Assembly (NCBI RefSeq): GCF_000633635.1
Contig: NZ_AYPQ01000002.1
Location: forward strand, 547,643-611,642
DNA length: 64,000 bases
Reading direction: 5' to 3'
Source of the DNA: Enterococcus crotali
GTDB taxonomy: Bacteria > Bacillota > Bacilli > Lactobacillales > Enterococcaceae
A program made the translations under genes and the position numbers. The notes beneath the pieces were generated by a model. It was not told the DNA's origin. It saw nothing but the letters and a program-made list of their open reading frames with translations, and ran no database searches. The first letter of the stretch is position 1; every line of letters begins with the position of its first letter. Below are positions 48,410 through 57,589 of the stretch, piece by piece.

Positions 48410-48438
48410 TTGAAAAATATGGGTTTCCTCGCTATAAT
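48410..48438 (+). promoter_or_regulatory. Promoter of the ABC-F gene
   Basis: TTGAAA (48410-48415), 17-nt spacer and a perfect TATAAT (48433-48438), about 40 nt before the TTG start codon. Confidence 0.8.
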
Positions 48439-48479
48439 GCAGAGAGGTTTAACTATTCTATATGAAGTGAGGAAAACAA

Positions 48480-50111
48480 TTGATTACTGTAAATGATGTA
48501 AGTTTGCTATTTTCTGACCGCAAACTTTTTGATGATGTAAATATTAAATTCACACCAGGTAACTGTTACGGTTTGATCGGTGCTAATGGTGCTGGTAAAT
48601 CAACCTTCTTAAAGATTTTATCTGGCGATATCCAACCAACGACTGGTAATGTTGCTTTAGGTCCCGATGAACGTTTGGCTATTTTGAAACAAAATCATTT
48701 TGACTTTGAAGATAATACGGTTTTAGAAACGGTTATCATGGGTCACAAACGCTTATATGAAGTAATGAAAGAAAAAGATGCTGTTTACATGAAAGAAGAT
48801 TTCACTGATGAAGATGGGATCAAAGCGGCTGAGCTTGAAGGGGAATTCGCTGAGTTAGATGGTTGGGAAGCTGAACCAGAAGCGGCTGTTTTACTGCAAG
48901 GATTAAACATTCCTGAAAGTTTACATGACCAAAAAATGAGTGAACTAACTGCTGGCCAAAAGGTCAAAGTATTGCTTGCGCAATCGCTGTTCGGTAAACC
49001 AGATGTTTTACTACTAGATGAGCCGACCAATGGTTTGGACACTCGTTCGATCAATTGGTTAGAAGAATTTTTGATCAATTTTGAAAATACTGTTATCGTC
49101 GTTTCCCATGACCGTCACTTTTTAAATAAAGTATGTACGCACATGGCCGATCTTGATTTTGGTAAGATCAAATTATATGTTGGGAACTATGATTTCTGGT
49201 TGGAATCAAGCCAATTAGCGGCAAAATTACAATCAAATGCTAACGCGAAAAAAGAAGAGCAAATCAAAGAATTACAAGACTTTATCGCTCGTTTCAGTGC
49301 CAACGCATCGAAATCAAAACAAGCAACATCTCGTAAGAAAATGCTAGACAAAATTACCTTAGATGATATTCAACCATCATCACGTCGTTATCCATTCGTT
49401 GGGTTTACTCCCGAAAGAGAAATCGGAAATGACTTACTACACGTGGAAAATGTTTCTGTAACGATTGACGGTAAGAAAATTTTAGACAATATCTCATTCT
49501 CTTTAAATAATGTTGATAAAGTAGCTTTCATTGCAGATAATGATATCGTTACAACGACGTTATTCAAAGTGATCATGGGTGAAATCACACCTGACACTGG
49601 TAGCGTACGTTGGGGTGTTACGACAACTCAAGCTTACTTACCAAAAGATAACAGCAAAGACTTTGATACTGATTTAACGATTTTAGATTGGTTACGTCAA
49701 TTTGCAAGTAAAGAAGAAGATGACAATACGTTCTTACGTGGCTTCTTAGGAAGAATGTTATTCTCTGGAGAAGACGTACTGAAATCAGTCAACGTGCTTT
49801 CTGGGGGCGAAAAAGTTCGTGTAATGTTATCTAAATTGATGCTTTCTAAATCAAATGTACTTGTTTTAGATGATCCAACGAACCACTTGGATCTAGAATC
49901 AATTACCGCTTTAAATGATGGGTTGATGGCTTTCACTGGCGCAATTTTATTCGCTTCACATGACCACCAATTTATTCAAACATTAGCAAATCGCATCATC
50001 GCCGTTTCTGACAAAGGTGTTGTCGATCGTGCGGATACAACGTATGATGAATTCTTAGAAAATAAAGACGTTCAAAAACAATTGGATGAATTGTTTTCTG
50101 GTGAGTATTAA
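48480..50111 (+). CDS. ABC-F ATPase, YkpA/YbiT type
   Basis: 543 residues with two nucleotide-binding domains and no membrane part. NBD1: Walker A GANGAGKS at 34-41, signature ELTAGQKVKV, LLLDEPTNGLD. A charged linker follows, then NBD2 with LSGGEKVRVML and LVLDDPTNHLD but a degenerate Walker A (FIADNDIVTTTLF, no Gly-Lys-Ser). ABC-F proteins act on ribosomes; this type is probably a housekeeping translation factor rather than a drug-resistance protein. TTG start after GTGAGGAAA. Monocistronic with strong promoter and terminator. Confidence 0.9.
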   Translation: MITVNDVSLLFSDRKLFDDVNIKFTPGNCYGLIGANGAGKSTFLKILSGDIQPTTGNVALGPDERLAILKQNHFDFEDNTVLETVIMGHKRLYEVMKEKDAVYMKEDFTDEDGIKAAELEGEFAELDGWEAEPEAAVLLQGLNIPESLHDQKMSELTAGQKVKVLLAQSLFGKPDVLLLDEPTNGLDTRSINWLEEFLINFENTVIVVSHDRHFLNKVCTHMADLDFGKIKLYVGNYDFWLESSQLAAKLQSNANAKKEEQIKELQDFIARFSANASKSKQATSRKKMLDKITLDDIQPSSRRYPFVGFTPEREIGNDLLHVENVSVTIDGKKILDNISFSLNNVDKVAFIADNDIVTTTLFKVIMGEITPDTGSVRWGVTTTQAYLPKDNSKDFDTDLTILDWLRQFASKEEDDNTFLRGFLGRMLFSGEDVLKSVNVLSGGEKVRVMLSKLMLSKSNVLVLDDPTNHLDLESITALNDGLMAFTGAILFASHDHQFIQTLANRIIAVSDKGVVDRADTTYDEFLENKDVQKQLDELFSGEY

Positions 50112-50127
50112 ACTTAGTTAAAAAATA

Positions 50128-50186
50128 GAAAAGGCCACAAAGTAGTTATTGGAAAAACTCCCCCAATTCTACTTTGTGGCTTTTTT
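50128..50186 (+). terminator. Terminator after the ABC-F gene
   Basis: AAAAGGCCACAAAGTAG pairs with CTACTTTGTGGCTTTTTT across a ~24-nt loop, T-run included. Confidence 0.9.
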
Positions 50187-50277
50187 ATCTTTAAAAGGGA
50201 ACATGCGTAGATGATTTCTTAACAACTATTTAACTATGACTCGTAGTACAATTTTATTTAAGCTGATTACAACTATT

Positions 50278-50951
50278 TTAAAACGTACGAAGCCATTCAT
50301 GTTCTTTTTGCCGATATTCTAGTTCAACAGCAATTAGGAACGCATTCCTGCTTCCTTTTTTATCAGACTGATAACGAATGCAATCAACATGATTTTTAGC
50401 AACTTTCAAACACAATCCCAGATTCGCCTGCATCATTTGAATCAAGCGTCCAGAAAGATGATTCTCTGAAATCTCAAAATGATTGGATAATTGAGCGAGG
50501 CCCCACCCTTTTTTCAAAAAATGAACAAGCACACGATCTGGATCAAGATTGCTGATGCGCCTATATTAGCTTGAAATTCGCGTAACTCCTTATGAGCAGA
50601 GCTTTGTATATCTTTGTGTGAGTCTACAAAAACCACGTTTTCATCAGTCTTATGAAATAAATAATGAACGATTTCATGGCTAATCACAAATTTTTTATTT
50701 TGGTTATTCAATTGTTGATTAAATACGATCGTCGTTTCCAAGCTATCTTGAAACAGCATGCCAGAAATACGTTTACTCGCAATCCCTTCAAAATCAAAGC
50801 CTCTGATTGCTACACCTTGAGATTTTACAACCTCCCAGACATGAGTATAACGATACTCCTCACAGCTAATTTTGTTCTCCCTCATAATTGTTGAAATATA
50901 GTCATTTATCTTTGTAGAAAAAGCGATATATTCGTTTAAATAGTTGAACAT
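50278..50951 (-). pseudogene. ImmA/IrrE-family metallopeptidase, frameshifted
   Basis: The N-terminal frame (from 50951) contains KKFVISHEIVHYLFHK, an HExxH zinc site of ImmA/IrrE proteases, with GIASKRISGMLFQD and FQANIGASAILI. It breaks at ~50541; the next frame runs LVHFLKKGWGLAQLSNHFEI to 50278. Adding one C (ATC CCA GAT) restores a 224-residue protein. Such proteases often sit beside phage repressor genes; here it is next to the phage lysis end, but no repressor is seen. Ribosome site GGGGATTGAGAG. Confidence 0.75.
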
Positions 50952-51184
50952 CTCTCAATCCCCCTATCCTTCTATTTTCTAATTTAGTCAGTCAAACAAA
51001 AATAAATAAAAACCATTAAATTCTTTTAGACGTTTTCTTTTATCTACAGCTTAATGCTCATTGGAATTCCCAACCAATGAAGATATCTATAACGTTACTG
51101 ATTTTATAAATTTCTTTTTGTAAACTAATTGTAATATCGATGTAATGTTTTTGTAATCAGTCTTAAGACCTATTTTTCTACCTA
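50952..51184. other. Intergenic region at the left edge of the phage block
   Basis: AT-rich, 233 nt, no gene seen. It holds a short hairpin CATTGG/CCAATG near 51058-51078 without a T-run. This is where an attachment site might be sought; I see no clear direct repeat to support one. Confidence 0.35.
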
Positions 51185-51931
51185 CTAGTTGAAGAAGCCC
51201 GTTCCCCAAGTTGTATCTATTTTTCCATCATCTGGCCCAACTGCCACATATCGACGAATTCCTTTGCTAGATATATAACTAATCCAGACATAGCCATTAC
51301 TATGGATGTAACGATCATAGCGGATCGCCATACCGGGTAAATAGTAATCGAGTGCCGGGCTAGCCTGATCATCTGGATTTGTATCTGCACTGACCGCTAA
51401 CTGTCTATCTGGATAAAATGTACCAATCATCGAGATACCTTCAGATGGCGTGTGTTGAGGAGTCGGACTTGGCTTTGGCGTTGGATTGTTACTACTAGTC
51501 CCATAACGATAAATCGAAATTGCAGGACAGCCATTTAACGACCAAATCGTGTCATGATCGTTAACTGTTATTCCATTATAGCCATAATTACAATGAATGA
51601 TCGTATCTTGATTATCTATAAATATCCCTGTATGCCCTGCTGCTCCTCCAGAAGCACCACGAGTGCCCCAGATAAAGATATCTCCTCTTTTTGCTGGGTA
51701 ATTGCCTGTTGCATCGGCTTGGACGGCTTTCCAACCAGCATTTTCTAAGTGAGAAAAAAGAGTATCTGTATTCCCCATCGTTTGTGCTGATAAAAATTCA
51801 CCATTAATCAAAGCAAAATAGACTGCACTAGAGCAATCATAACTATTTGGCCCTAATCTTGCGTTCATCGAGTAAGTAACATTTCCTTTGCGATCCATCA
51901 TCCATTGCAACATTTTTTCTAAATTAGCCAT
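51185..51931 (-). CDS. Phage endolysin: Amidase_5 (NlpC/P60-like) + SH3
   Basis: 248 residues. An N-terminal peptidase/amidase domain with the catalytic Cys in LGPNSYDCSSAVYFAL and His in GAAGHTGIFID, similar to pneumococcal-phage Pal amidase (Amidase_5). A Pro-rich linker (NPTPKPSPTPQHTPSE) joins a C-terminal SH3-type cell-wall-binding domain (YVWISYISSKGIRRYVAVG). It would degrade peptidoglycan at lysis. It overlaps the holin by 8 nt and closes the phage operon. Its catalytic domain is paralogous to that of the tail-tip protein at 55006-57585. Confidence 0.9.
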   Translation of the reverse strand: MANLEKMLQWMMDRKGNVTYSMNARLGPNSYDCSSAVYFALINGEFLSAQTMGNTDTLFSHLENAGWKAVQADATGNYPAKRGDIFIWGTRGASGGAAGHTGIFIDNQDTIIHCNYGYNGITVNDHDTIWSLNGCPAISIYRYGTSSNNPTPKPSPTPQHTPSEGISMIGTFYPDRQLAVSADTNPDDQASPALDYYLPGMAIRYDRYIHSNGYVWISYISSKGIRRYVAVGPDDGKIDTTWGTGFFN

Positions 51932-52166
51932 TTTCTTTCAACTCCTTCAAAATTTCATCTGCTTTAATTGCTTCATAAGTAAAACTGTTATTTTTCCACC
52001 AATTCATACCTGTTGACATAACGGTAAAAAATAAAGACACCAATTGATAAATTGTATCTTCTACAATATCAATTGTGCCTTTACCCGTGATTGCTAAAAT
52101 TTGATTTAATAATGCTAAAACTAGAATAATCGTTCTAGCAATTGTATCAGAGGATACTTGTTTCAT
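51924..52166 (-). CDS. Phage holin, SPP1 family
   Basis: 80 residues with two membrane segments (TIILVLALLNQILAIT; LVSLFFTVMSTGMNWW) and the family ending WWKNNSFTYEA. It forms the membrane hole that releases the endolysin. Overlaps the endolysin start; 2 nt after the XhlA-like gene. Confidence 0.9.
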   Translation of the reverse strand: MKQVSSDTIARTIILVLALLNQILAITGKGTIDIVEDTIYQLVSLFFTVMSTGMNWWKNNSFTYEAIKADEILKELKENG

Positions 52167-52168
52167 TC

Positions 52169-52498
52169 CTATTGCCCCTTTCTAAATAAGGTTTTGATTC
52201 GTTCATCATGTTTAATGACGGTATCTTCTATTTCTCCAATTTTTTCTTCATGATCATCTAATCTATCGACTACTTCAGAATAGCGCTCATGCAACAATTT
52301 AGTCTCTTCTGCTACATTTTTTGATAAATGGGTGATTGCTTCTGATAACCCATCAAGATTATGCTTCATCGGATCGGAAATATTATGTTTGATTGCCTCA
52401 TATGCCTTTTTCGCTAGCCAAATGACCCAAGCACCAAAAGATCCTGTGATAGCAAGCAATGTGGCAATTTCTGCAATCGTAAAACCTAAAAATTTCAT
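52169..52498 (-). CDS. XhlA-like phage membrane protein
   Basis: 109 residues: one N-terminal membrane helix (IAEIATLLAITGSFGAWVIW) and a charged coiled-coil C-terminus (RYSEVVDRLDDHEEKIGEIE). Resembles hemolysin XhlA or similar proteins that accompany phage holins. Adjacent to the holin, so probably part of the lysis cassette. Confidence 0.7.
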   Translation of the reverse strand: MKFLGFTIAEIATLLAITGSFGAWVIWLAKKAYEAIKHNISDPMKHNLDGLSEAITHLSKNVAEETKLLHERYSEVVDRLDDHEEKIGEIEDTVIKHDERIKTLFRKGQ

Positions 52499-52519
52499 AA
52501 CTCACCATCTTTCTATTTT

Positions 52520-53689
52520 TTATCCAGTTATATAGGTCATATGAATAAAATGAGTATTGCCTACTCTAAAGTTGTATGCGGAACCGATCGAAACATCCGA
52601 AGTATTAACCAGCATAATATCACCATTGGTTTCAACGATGATTGCCGTATTGGCATAAATTGCTGATTTTGGATTCTCTGTGACCATATTAACGGCCGTT
52701 TTAATTCTTGGAAATAATTCTGGATCTGATAATTTTCCGACTTTGAATTTGCCATTTCTTGAAAAAGGAAAGGCCTTTATACTCGCTAAATTTACGCTGA
52801 AAAAGACTGTTTGATCTTGCTGGATCACATATCTATCTTCGATTGCAAAATACTCCGTCTCATCAAACGTAACAGCTGCAGACTTATTCACATATTCAGA
52901 ACTCTCACTCGTTTTAGTATTCAAAAGCTTAAATAAAGGGGTTAAATCTAATGTGTAAAATAATTCATTGACCCCATCTTTTATATAGTAAAACTCTACC
53001 ATTGTTTGACTTCTTTCTACACTCATTTGGTCAAATACGATCTTTCCTGTAATACTTGTAGCCAGCTTAGACAATAGTACCTCTTGATTGTCAAACATAA
53101 CCTTGTAATGTTTGGCAGCATCCTTAATCGCTATATTAAAAATAAGCTGGTCATCAGCTAGGTTGCTCAATTCATAGTAAACGTTGGGATACGTAAATTT
53201 TTTGAGCCATTGACCATCTTGACGAATATATGGATTTCCATCTAAAGGTGCTTCAGGAAACACGGCACTCAGTGTTCCCTCTTTATCGATCGTGATCGTT
53301 TGTCCATCTGGCTTTACAACACCAACTGTATCAATCGTCCCTTTAGGGATATCCATCTTTTCTTTGACTAACGCTATGACCTTCTCTGTCTTTAAATCAG
53401 CTGTCACGTTATACGTGCCGCTGCCATGAATACTCAGGTACCCATCTGTATTATTGATTCGTGTCGCTTGTGCAGTTCCATTTTCTCCACTATTCGTTAC
53501 TTGGGCAAAGCTTTTCCCGTCATATGCCAATACCCAAACAGAATTATCAGGTAAAATATAGGCATGATCACGATTCGGTTGTTTAATTTCTGATAAATCA
53601 GTGACAGGAACTTCCCAATCCCCATAGTCACAAAAATCTGGAACTGTCGGCTGTTTCTTATTATCATTACAAATACTTGGTTTAACCAT
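52520..53689 (-). CDS. Phage tail fibre/baseplate protein, putative
   Basis: About 389 residues. The start at 53689 follows GGCGGAGAAAA and overlaps the upstream gene by 8 nt. A short Cys-containing N-terminus (SICNDNKK...DFCDYGDWEVP) is followed by a repetitive, Gly/Thr-rich beta-type region (IPKGTIDTVGVVKPDGQTIT) as in adaptor or fibre proteins, and a distinct C-terminal domain. No enzymatic motif. Between tail genes and the lysis cassette, the usual place for fibres or receptor-binding proteins. Confidence 0.6.
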   Translation of the reverse strand: MVKPSICNDNKKQPTVPDFCDYGDWEVPVTDLSEIKQPNRDHAYILPDNSVWVLAYDGKSFAQVTNSGENGTAQATRINNTDGYLSIHGSGTYNVTADLKTEKVIALVKEKMDIPKGTIDTVGVVKPDGQTITIDKEGTLSAVFPEAPLDGNPYIRQDGQWLKKFTYPNVYYELSNLADDQLIFNIAIKDAAKHYKVMFDNQEVLLSKLATSITGKIVFDQMSVERSQTMVEFYYIKDGVNELFYTLDLTPLFKLLNTKTSESSEYVNKSAAVTFDETEYFAIEDRYVIQQDQTVFFSVNLASIKAFPFSRNGKFKVGKLSDPELFPRIKTAVNMVTENPKSAIYANTAIIVETNGDIMLVNTSDVSIGSAYNFRVGNTHFIHMTYITG

Positions 53690-54167
53690 TTTTTTCTCCT
53701 CCTTTGATGATGTCTGCAAAGCACGCAGCACATTCTGTTACTTCCACACCTAAAAATTGCGTCAATGCTTTGATAAATAATTTATTTTTAGCTAAAGCTG
53801 CCGATAGTAATGCTTCGTCACCAGCGCTGGCTTGCCAAGCTTCAAAGGCTGTCATCATTGCAATAGCAAGATGTTTGACTGTACACCATTTTTCCTTATC
53901 CCCACGACGCCCATATAGCTCAAAAAGATACAGCATATCTGCCCGTCGTAATTCAGCAAGACTGGTGATTTCTTCCTTGTATTCGACAATCTTTTGCAGT
54001 TGTAGTTCTAATTCCGTTTCAAGATCGATCAACCCATTCTCTAATTCCGACACTCGTTTTTCCAGCAGTGTTTTGGCATGCATTTCAGCACTTGCTACTT
54101 GGACAAAGCTTCTGATCAAATCTTCAGCGATACCGTCTGTTGAGTGTTTATTTTTCACTTTTTTCAC
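53682..54167 (-). CDS. Phage protein, coiled-coil with C-terminal CxxC
   Basis: 161 residues. A helical/coiled-coil first half (LLEKRVSELENGLIDLETEL) and a second half with Cys in KWCTVKHLA and ECAACFADI. GTG start at 54167 inside the end of the upstream gene (20-nt overlap). Short, between baseplate and fibre genes. Unknown function; the CxxC recalls the Cys-rich proteins upstream. Confidence 0.6.
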   Translation of the reverse strand: MKKVKNKHSTDGIAEDLIRSFVQVASAEMHAKTLLEKRVSELENGLIDLETELELQLQKIVEYKEEITSLAELRRADMLYLFELYGRRGDKEKWCTVKHLAIAMMTAFEAWQASAGDEALLSAALAKNKLFIKALTQFLGVEVTECAACFADIIKGGEKNG

Positions 54168-54339
54168 CAGCTTTCTGATATTTTGCGATTTCTCTTAACA
54201 TAAGATATTTACTTTTTTGTTGTTCATAAAGAATCGAGTCACTTTCAACTTTAAAAAGACTGATTACTGTTTGATAATCTTTGGGATGGTGTTGTAAATG
54301 GTTTTTCATTTTTTGTGCTTGTTGTTCATATTTATTCAT
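54148..54339 (-). CDS. Small phage protein, unknown
   Basis: 63 residues, charged, helical (YEQQAQKMKNHLQHHPKDYQ), no membrane part. ATG preceded by AGGTGATGGT. Nested tightly in the operon between two overlapping genes, like XkdX-type small tail ORFs. Function unknown. Confidence 0.55.
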   Translation of the reverse strand: MNKYEQQAQKMKNHLQHHPKDYQTVISLFKVESDSILYEQQKSKYLMLREIAKYQKAGEKSEK

Positions 54340-54343
54340 ACCA

Positions 54344-55006
54344 TCACCTATTCACGTGGGAATATTTCAAATAGTTCACCAAGGTTGCGTTGAAAATCCC
54401 AGTCCCTTTCAATTCGACTTTTTTATAGCCTGGTGTTAGAATCGCACCTCTTTGCCAGTTTGGCATAAATCCCACAGCTTTCAATAGGTCATAATTAGAC
54501 AAGCCTTTTACTGGAAATACACCTTCTCCTTCGATCCATGCTCCATTATATTGGGCTTTTAAATACGGAGTAACATCAATACCTTCGATCCAAACTTCAA
54601 AATCAGACACGCTACTAGTAAATAAAGAGACACCTGCACTTAGCGAATGATTATGCGGTATAGTTGTATGCTTATGAGGATTTGGGCTAACTGTGTTTTG
54701 GTTTACAGTTAAACTTGTTTCATTGATCTGAACAGCGGTTGAACCTGTTGCACCACCTGCAGCGATCGGCATAGCAAATGGCTGAATAATGATTTTGAAT
54801 TCAAATCGCTCATAATAAATCAAATCGGGACTAACTGAGATATAAAAAGTGGCAGGATGATTGGTATCACCCTGCCTCGTAAATTCCATCCCGTAAATAT
54901 CGACTACTTGGTTTCGTCTTTGAAGCTGACCTTGCTTGCTTTCGCTCGTCCGATCAGCAATTCGTTCAGCCATTTTGTTTAAGGCTGAATCATATGTCAT
55001 TTTCAC
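54344..55006 (-). CDS. Phage tail/baseplate protein with His-rich motif
   Basis: 220 residues, beta-rich. An N-terminal helical part (LNKMAERIADRTSESKQGQL) leads to a beta region, then the His-rich PNPHKHTTIPHNHS at ~110, resembling metal-binding HxH motifs of phage spike tips, and a further domain ending in GYKKVELKGTGIFN. One-base overlap with the upstream tail-tip gene. Probably part of the baseplate or tail tip. Confidence 0.6.
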   Translation of the reverse strand: MKMTYDSALNKMAERIADRTSESKQGQLQRRNQVVDIYGMEFTRQGDTNHPATFYISVSPDLIYYERFEFKIIIQPFAMPIAAGGATGSTAVQINETSLTVNQNTVSPNPHKHTTIPHNHSLSAGVSLFTSSVSDFEVWIEGIDVTPYLKAQYNGAWIEGEGVFPVKGLSNYDLLKAVGFMPNWQRGAILTPGYKKVELKGTGIFNATLVNYLKYSHVNR

Positions 55007-57585
55007 TACTGACCACTCTCCCTGTCTACTTTTAAAAATTTCTCTAAGACAATATTATTCGTTTCTACACCGCTTTGATCGATGGAGTAGTTCATACTAG
55101 TAATATAAAACCAGTCATCCATTTTTAGGATTTTTTTCATATAATTTGAACATTCCTCAACCATTAACAATTGATTATCATAAAGCAAACGGACTTTATC
55201 GCCTACATTGATTTCTTCCGGCAGTTCTTCTACTGTCAATTCGACCTGATAGGTACGTCTAGACTGTTTCAACTTTTTGACAGCTGCATCATAAGCAGTT
55301 TTAGCGGCTTTTGCCCGGTCTTCATCAGTAATTTCCTCTTCATTTGTATTAAATGGCGCTAAATCATTGAATGAAAATGCTCCTTCGATCACTTTAGCTG
55401 ACTCCAATGCGACACTTTCCGTATCGATCACGGAATATTCGATATTTCCATTTGGAGCCAGCTTTGAAAACTGAATATAATCATAGCCACGTTCGTTATT
55501 GATTCCTTTTCTCAAAATCACTACTGGAAACTTTGGATCTTGACTCGCTTTATCTTCATAGATTTCTCTAAGACTCATGCTAGACATTCCAGAATCTGAC
55601 TTCTCACCATAAACAGTTGCGATATTGATGACATGGTCAAAACTATGATTGATTGTTGGTTCAGCGATGATTCGAATATTTTGTTTACTACTAGGCTTGG
55701 TAGAAAATACATACGGTTTTTTCTCTCCGAAAGAACCAATTTCCAAGGCACGTCCAAAATGAAAACCCACTCGCCAAAAAAGATCTGGTGTCAATTCGCA
55801 GGTTTTCGTCAAGCCTTCTAGCTTATTTTGACGACTATACACATAATCGATCACACGCATCGCTGAATCCTGCCGATAATTTACATTCCAGCCTGGATAA
55901 CGAAAATCTAAGGTACTGTATATATCATTGACTGTTCGGCTCTTCGCCGCTAAGTTCGTAGACACTTGCCGATATTCCCATTCAGAAACCACATGAGCCA
56001 AGTCGACAGATAGCGTTTCATTCTCCTTATCTAACGTAAAGCCCGTGACAATGCCATGGAAAACCTTTTGGTTGATATACAACTTGATCTCTTCACGCCC
56101 ATTGATCCATTCAGTATATTCAATCGGTAAATCGATTTGAGTCGTTGGCACATACATCAACTCATTGCTCCAACTAAGGGTATTCAAAATTTTAGTGCCC
56201 CGTTTGATCACTTTTCCGTGTTCTAGAATTTCAAAAAAGAATTTCGTATTGCTTTTTGCATAAGGATCGATCTCAACATCAAACGCTTGTTCAAAGATGA
56301 TGATTTGATCAAAAATCAGTTCATCCTTAGCTGTTCCATCCGTACGTATTCCTTTGATATACACAGCCGTCCCGTTTGGCACTTTAAGCTTAACCTCAAA
56401 ACCAGATTTTTCCACACCGATAACTTTTGGATAGGCTTCTTTGACGTCTGGGCGGTCAATAGGTGTGGCTTTGATACGCCCTAATTCTTGGTCTGTTTCA
56501 GCGTTGATAAAAGCGATATATTGATCTCCTTTATCTGAACTAAAATGCCAACCAGAAGCATGAATTTCTCCTTCTTTGATTCCTAAAAAATCCAAAGAGC
56601 CCACATTCGTCATCGTTTCAAAGGTCTCTAATTCTCCTAAATCAGAAGGTAATTTATTCAAAAAAGTGTGCCAGCGTTTAGCTGCATCAAGTCTTCTTTG
56701 TAGATGCTCCGTTCCAGCTCGTTCAAAATTTTTGAGAAAAGCAATTGTAGCTTGTTCCACATCCGTGGCATTTTTAAATCCTTCTACAGATTTAGGTTCA
56801 ACTACGCCGATCCATTGCCCATTGAACATACACCAGTCGATCAAACGAGTTTGAACTTCCACGCTAGTATAGTTTCCATTAATACTTGCATGGGCTAATA
56901 AACGTTGGACGTATTCTCGACCACTGGAGGTTGGGCTGCCTACTAATGGATAAGATGAACCATCCCATTGAACAAGCCCATAAGCTGGACCACCATGAGT
57001 TTGATCCGTATCTGGATTCATCGATCCACCGGTTTCAACATCGATATTTCCCAATAAACCAGCGATTGCAATCATATTGTAGCCAGCCTTATTTAATAGT
57101 TGGGCAATCGACCAAGCTCTGCGCTCTTCTTCTGATGTTATTTCTGGTGCAGGTGTTGAACCGCCACTAGCTCCTTTGGGATTATGATAAATGGTTGCTG
57201 GCGGATTACCATTATAGCTGCGGATAGAGGCATAATTATCTACAGTAATCCCATTTGAACCATAATTACAATGAATAATACTAGTATTATCAACAAATAT
57301 CCCTGTATGACCACTATCTCCACCAGAAGCACCTCTTACTCCCCAGATAAAAACATCTCCTCGTTGAGGACTACTGACTTGCTTCCAGCCTGCTTCTTCC
57401 AAATGCCCAAACAGAGTATCTGTATTTCCCATCATACCAGCAGACAATATGCCTGCAGCAATCAAGGCATAGTAAACGGCTGAACTACAGTCATAACTAT
57501 TTGGACCTAATCTAACAGCCTGACTATAGGTCACTTTTCCTTTGCGCTGATCCATCCAATTGATCGCTGTTTCAATACTTGACAT
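55006..57585 (-). CDS. Phage tail tip protein with two N-terminal peptidoglycan hydrolases
   Basis: 859 residues. 1-~145: Amidase_5/NlpC-P60-like domain (LGPNSYDCSSAVYYAL; DSGHTGIFVD), paralogous to the endolysin. ~155-310: phage-lysozyme-like domain (YNMIAIAGLLGNIDVETGGS; GPAYGLVQWDGSSY). Remaining ~550 residues: tail hub-like region (prophage endopeptidase tail type) containing VSEWEYRQVSTNLAAK, DVDRESGQ at the end. It would pierce the wall during DNA entry or act as a tail lysin. Hydrolases are normally at the C-terminus or in separate proteins in such Tal proteins. Confidence 0.82.
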   Translation of the reverse strand: MSSIETAINWMDQRKGKVTYSQAVRLGPNSYDCSSAVYYALIAAGILSAGMMGNTDTLFGHLEEAGWKQVSSPQRGDVFIWGVRGASGGDSGHTGIFVDNTSIIHCNYGSNGITVDNYASIRSYNGNPPATIYHNPKGASGGSTPAPEITSEEERRAWSIAQLLNKAGYNMIAIAGLLGNIDVETGGSMNPDTDQTHGGPAYGLVQWDGSSYPLVGSPTSSGREYVQRLLAHASINGNYTSVEVQTRLIDWCMFNGQWIGVVEPKSVEGFKNATDVEQATIAFLKNFERAGTEHLQRRLDAAKRWHTFLNKLPSDLGELETFETMTNVGSLDFLGIKEGEIHASGWHFSSDKGDQYIAFINAETDQELGRIKATPIDRPDVKEAYPKVIGVEKSGFEVKLKVPNGTAVYIKGIRTDGTAKDELIFDQIIIFEQAFDVEIDPYAKSNTKFFFEILEHGKVIKRGTKILNTLSWSNELMYVPTTQIDLPIEYTEWINGREEIKLYINQKVFHGIVTGFTLDKENETLSVDLAHVVSEWEYRQVSTNLAAKSRTVNDIYSTLDFRYPGWNVNYRQDSAMRVIDYVYSRQNKLEGLTKTCELTPDLFWRVGFHFGRALEIGSFGEKKPYVFSTKPSSKQNIRIIAEPTINHSFDHVINIATVYGEKSDSGMSSMSLREIYEDKASQDPKFPVVILRKGINNERGYDYIQFSKLAPNGNIEYSVIDTESVALESAKVIEGAFSFNDLAPFNTNEEEITDEDRAKAAKTAYDAAVKKLKQSRRTYQVELTVEELPEEINVGDKVRLLYDNQLLMVEECSNYMKKILKMDDWFYITSMNYSIDQSGVETNNIVLEKFLKVDRESGQ

Positions 57586-57589
57586 CCCC

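Noticed and set aside
50952-51184. Phage attachment site at the left edge of the phage block
   Set aside because: The position is plausible but no direct repeat can be shown without the other end of the element.
53704-54198. 164-codon plus-strand frame inside the phage block
   Set aside because: Ser/Ala/Cys-rich antisense frame opposite two overlapping phage genes that have good spacing.
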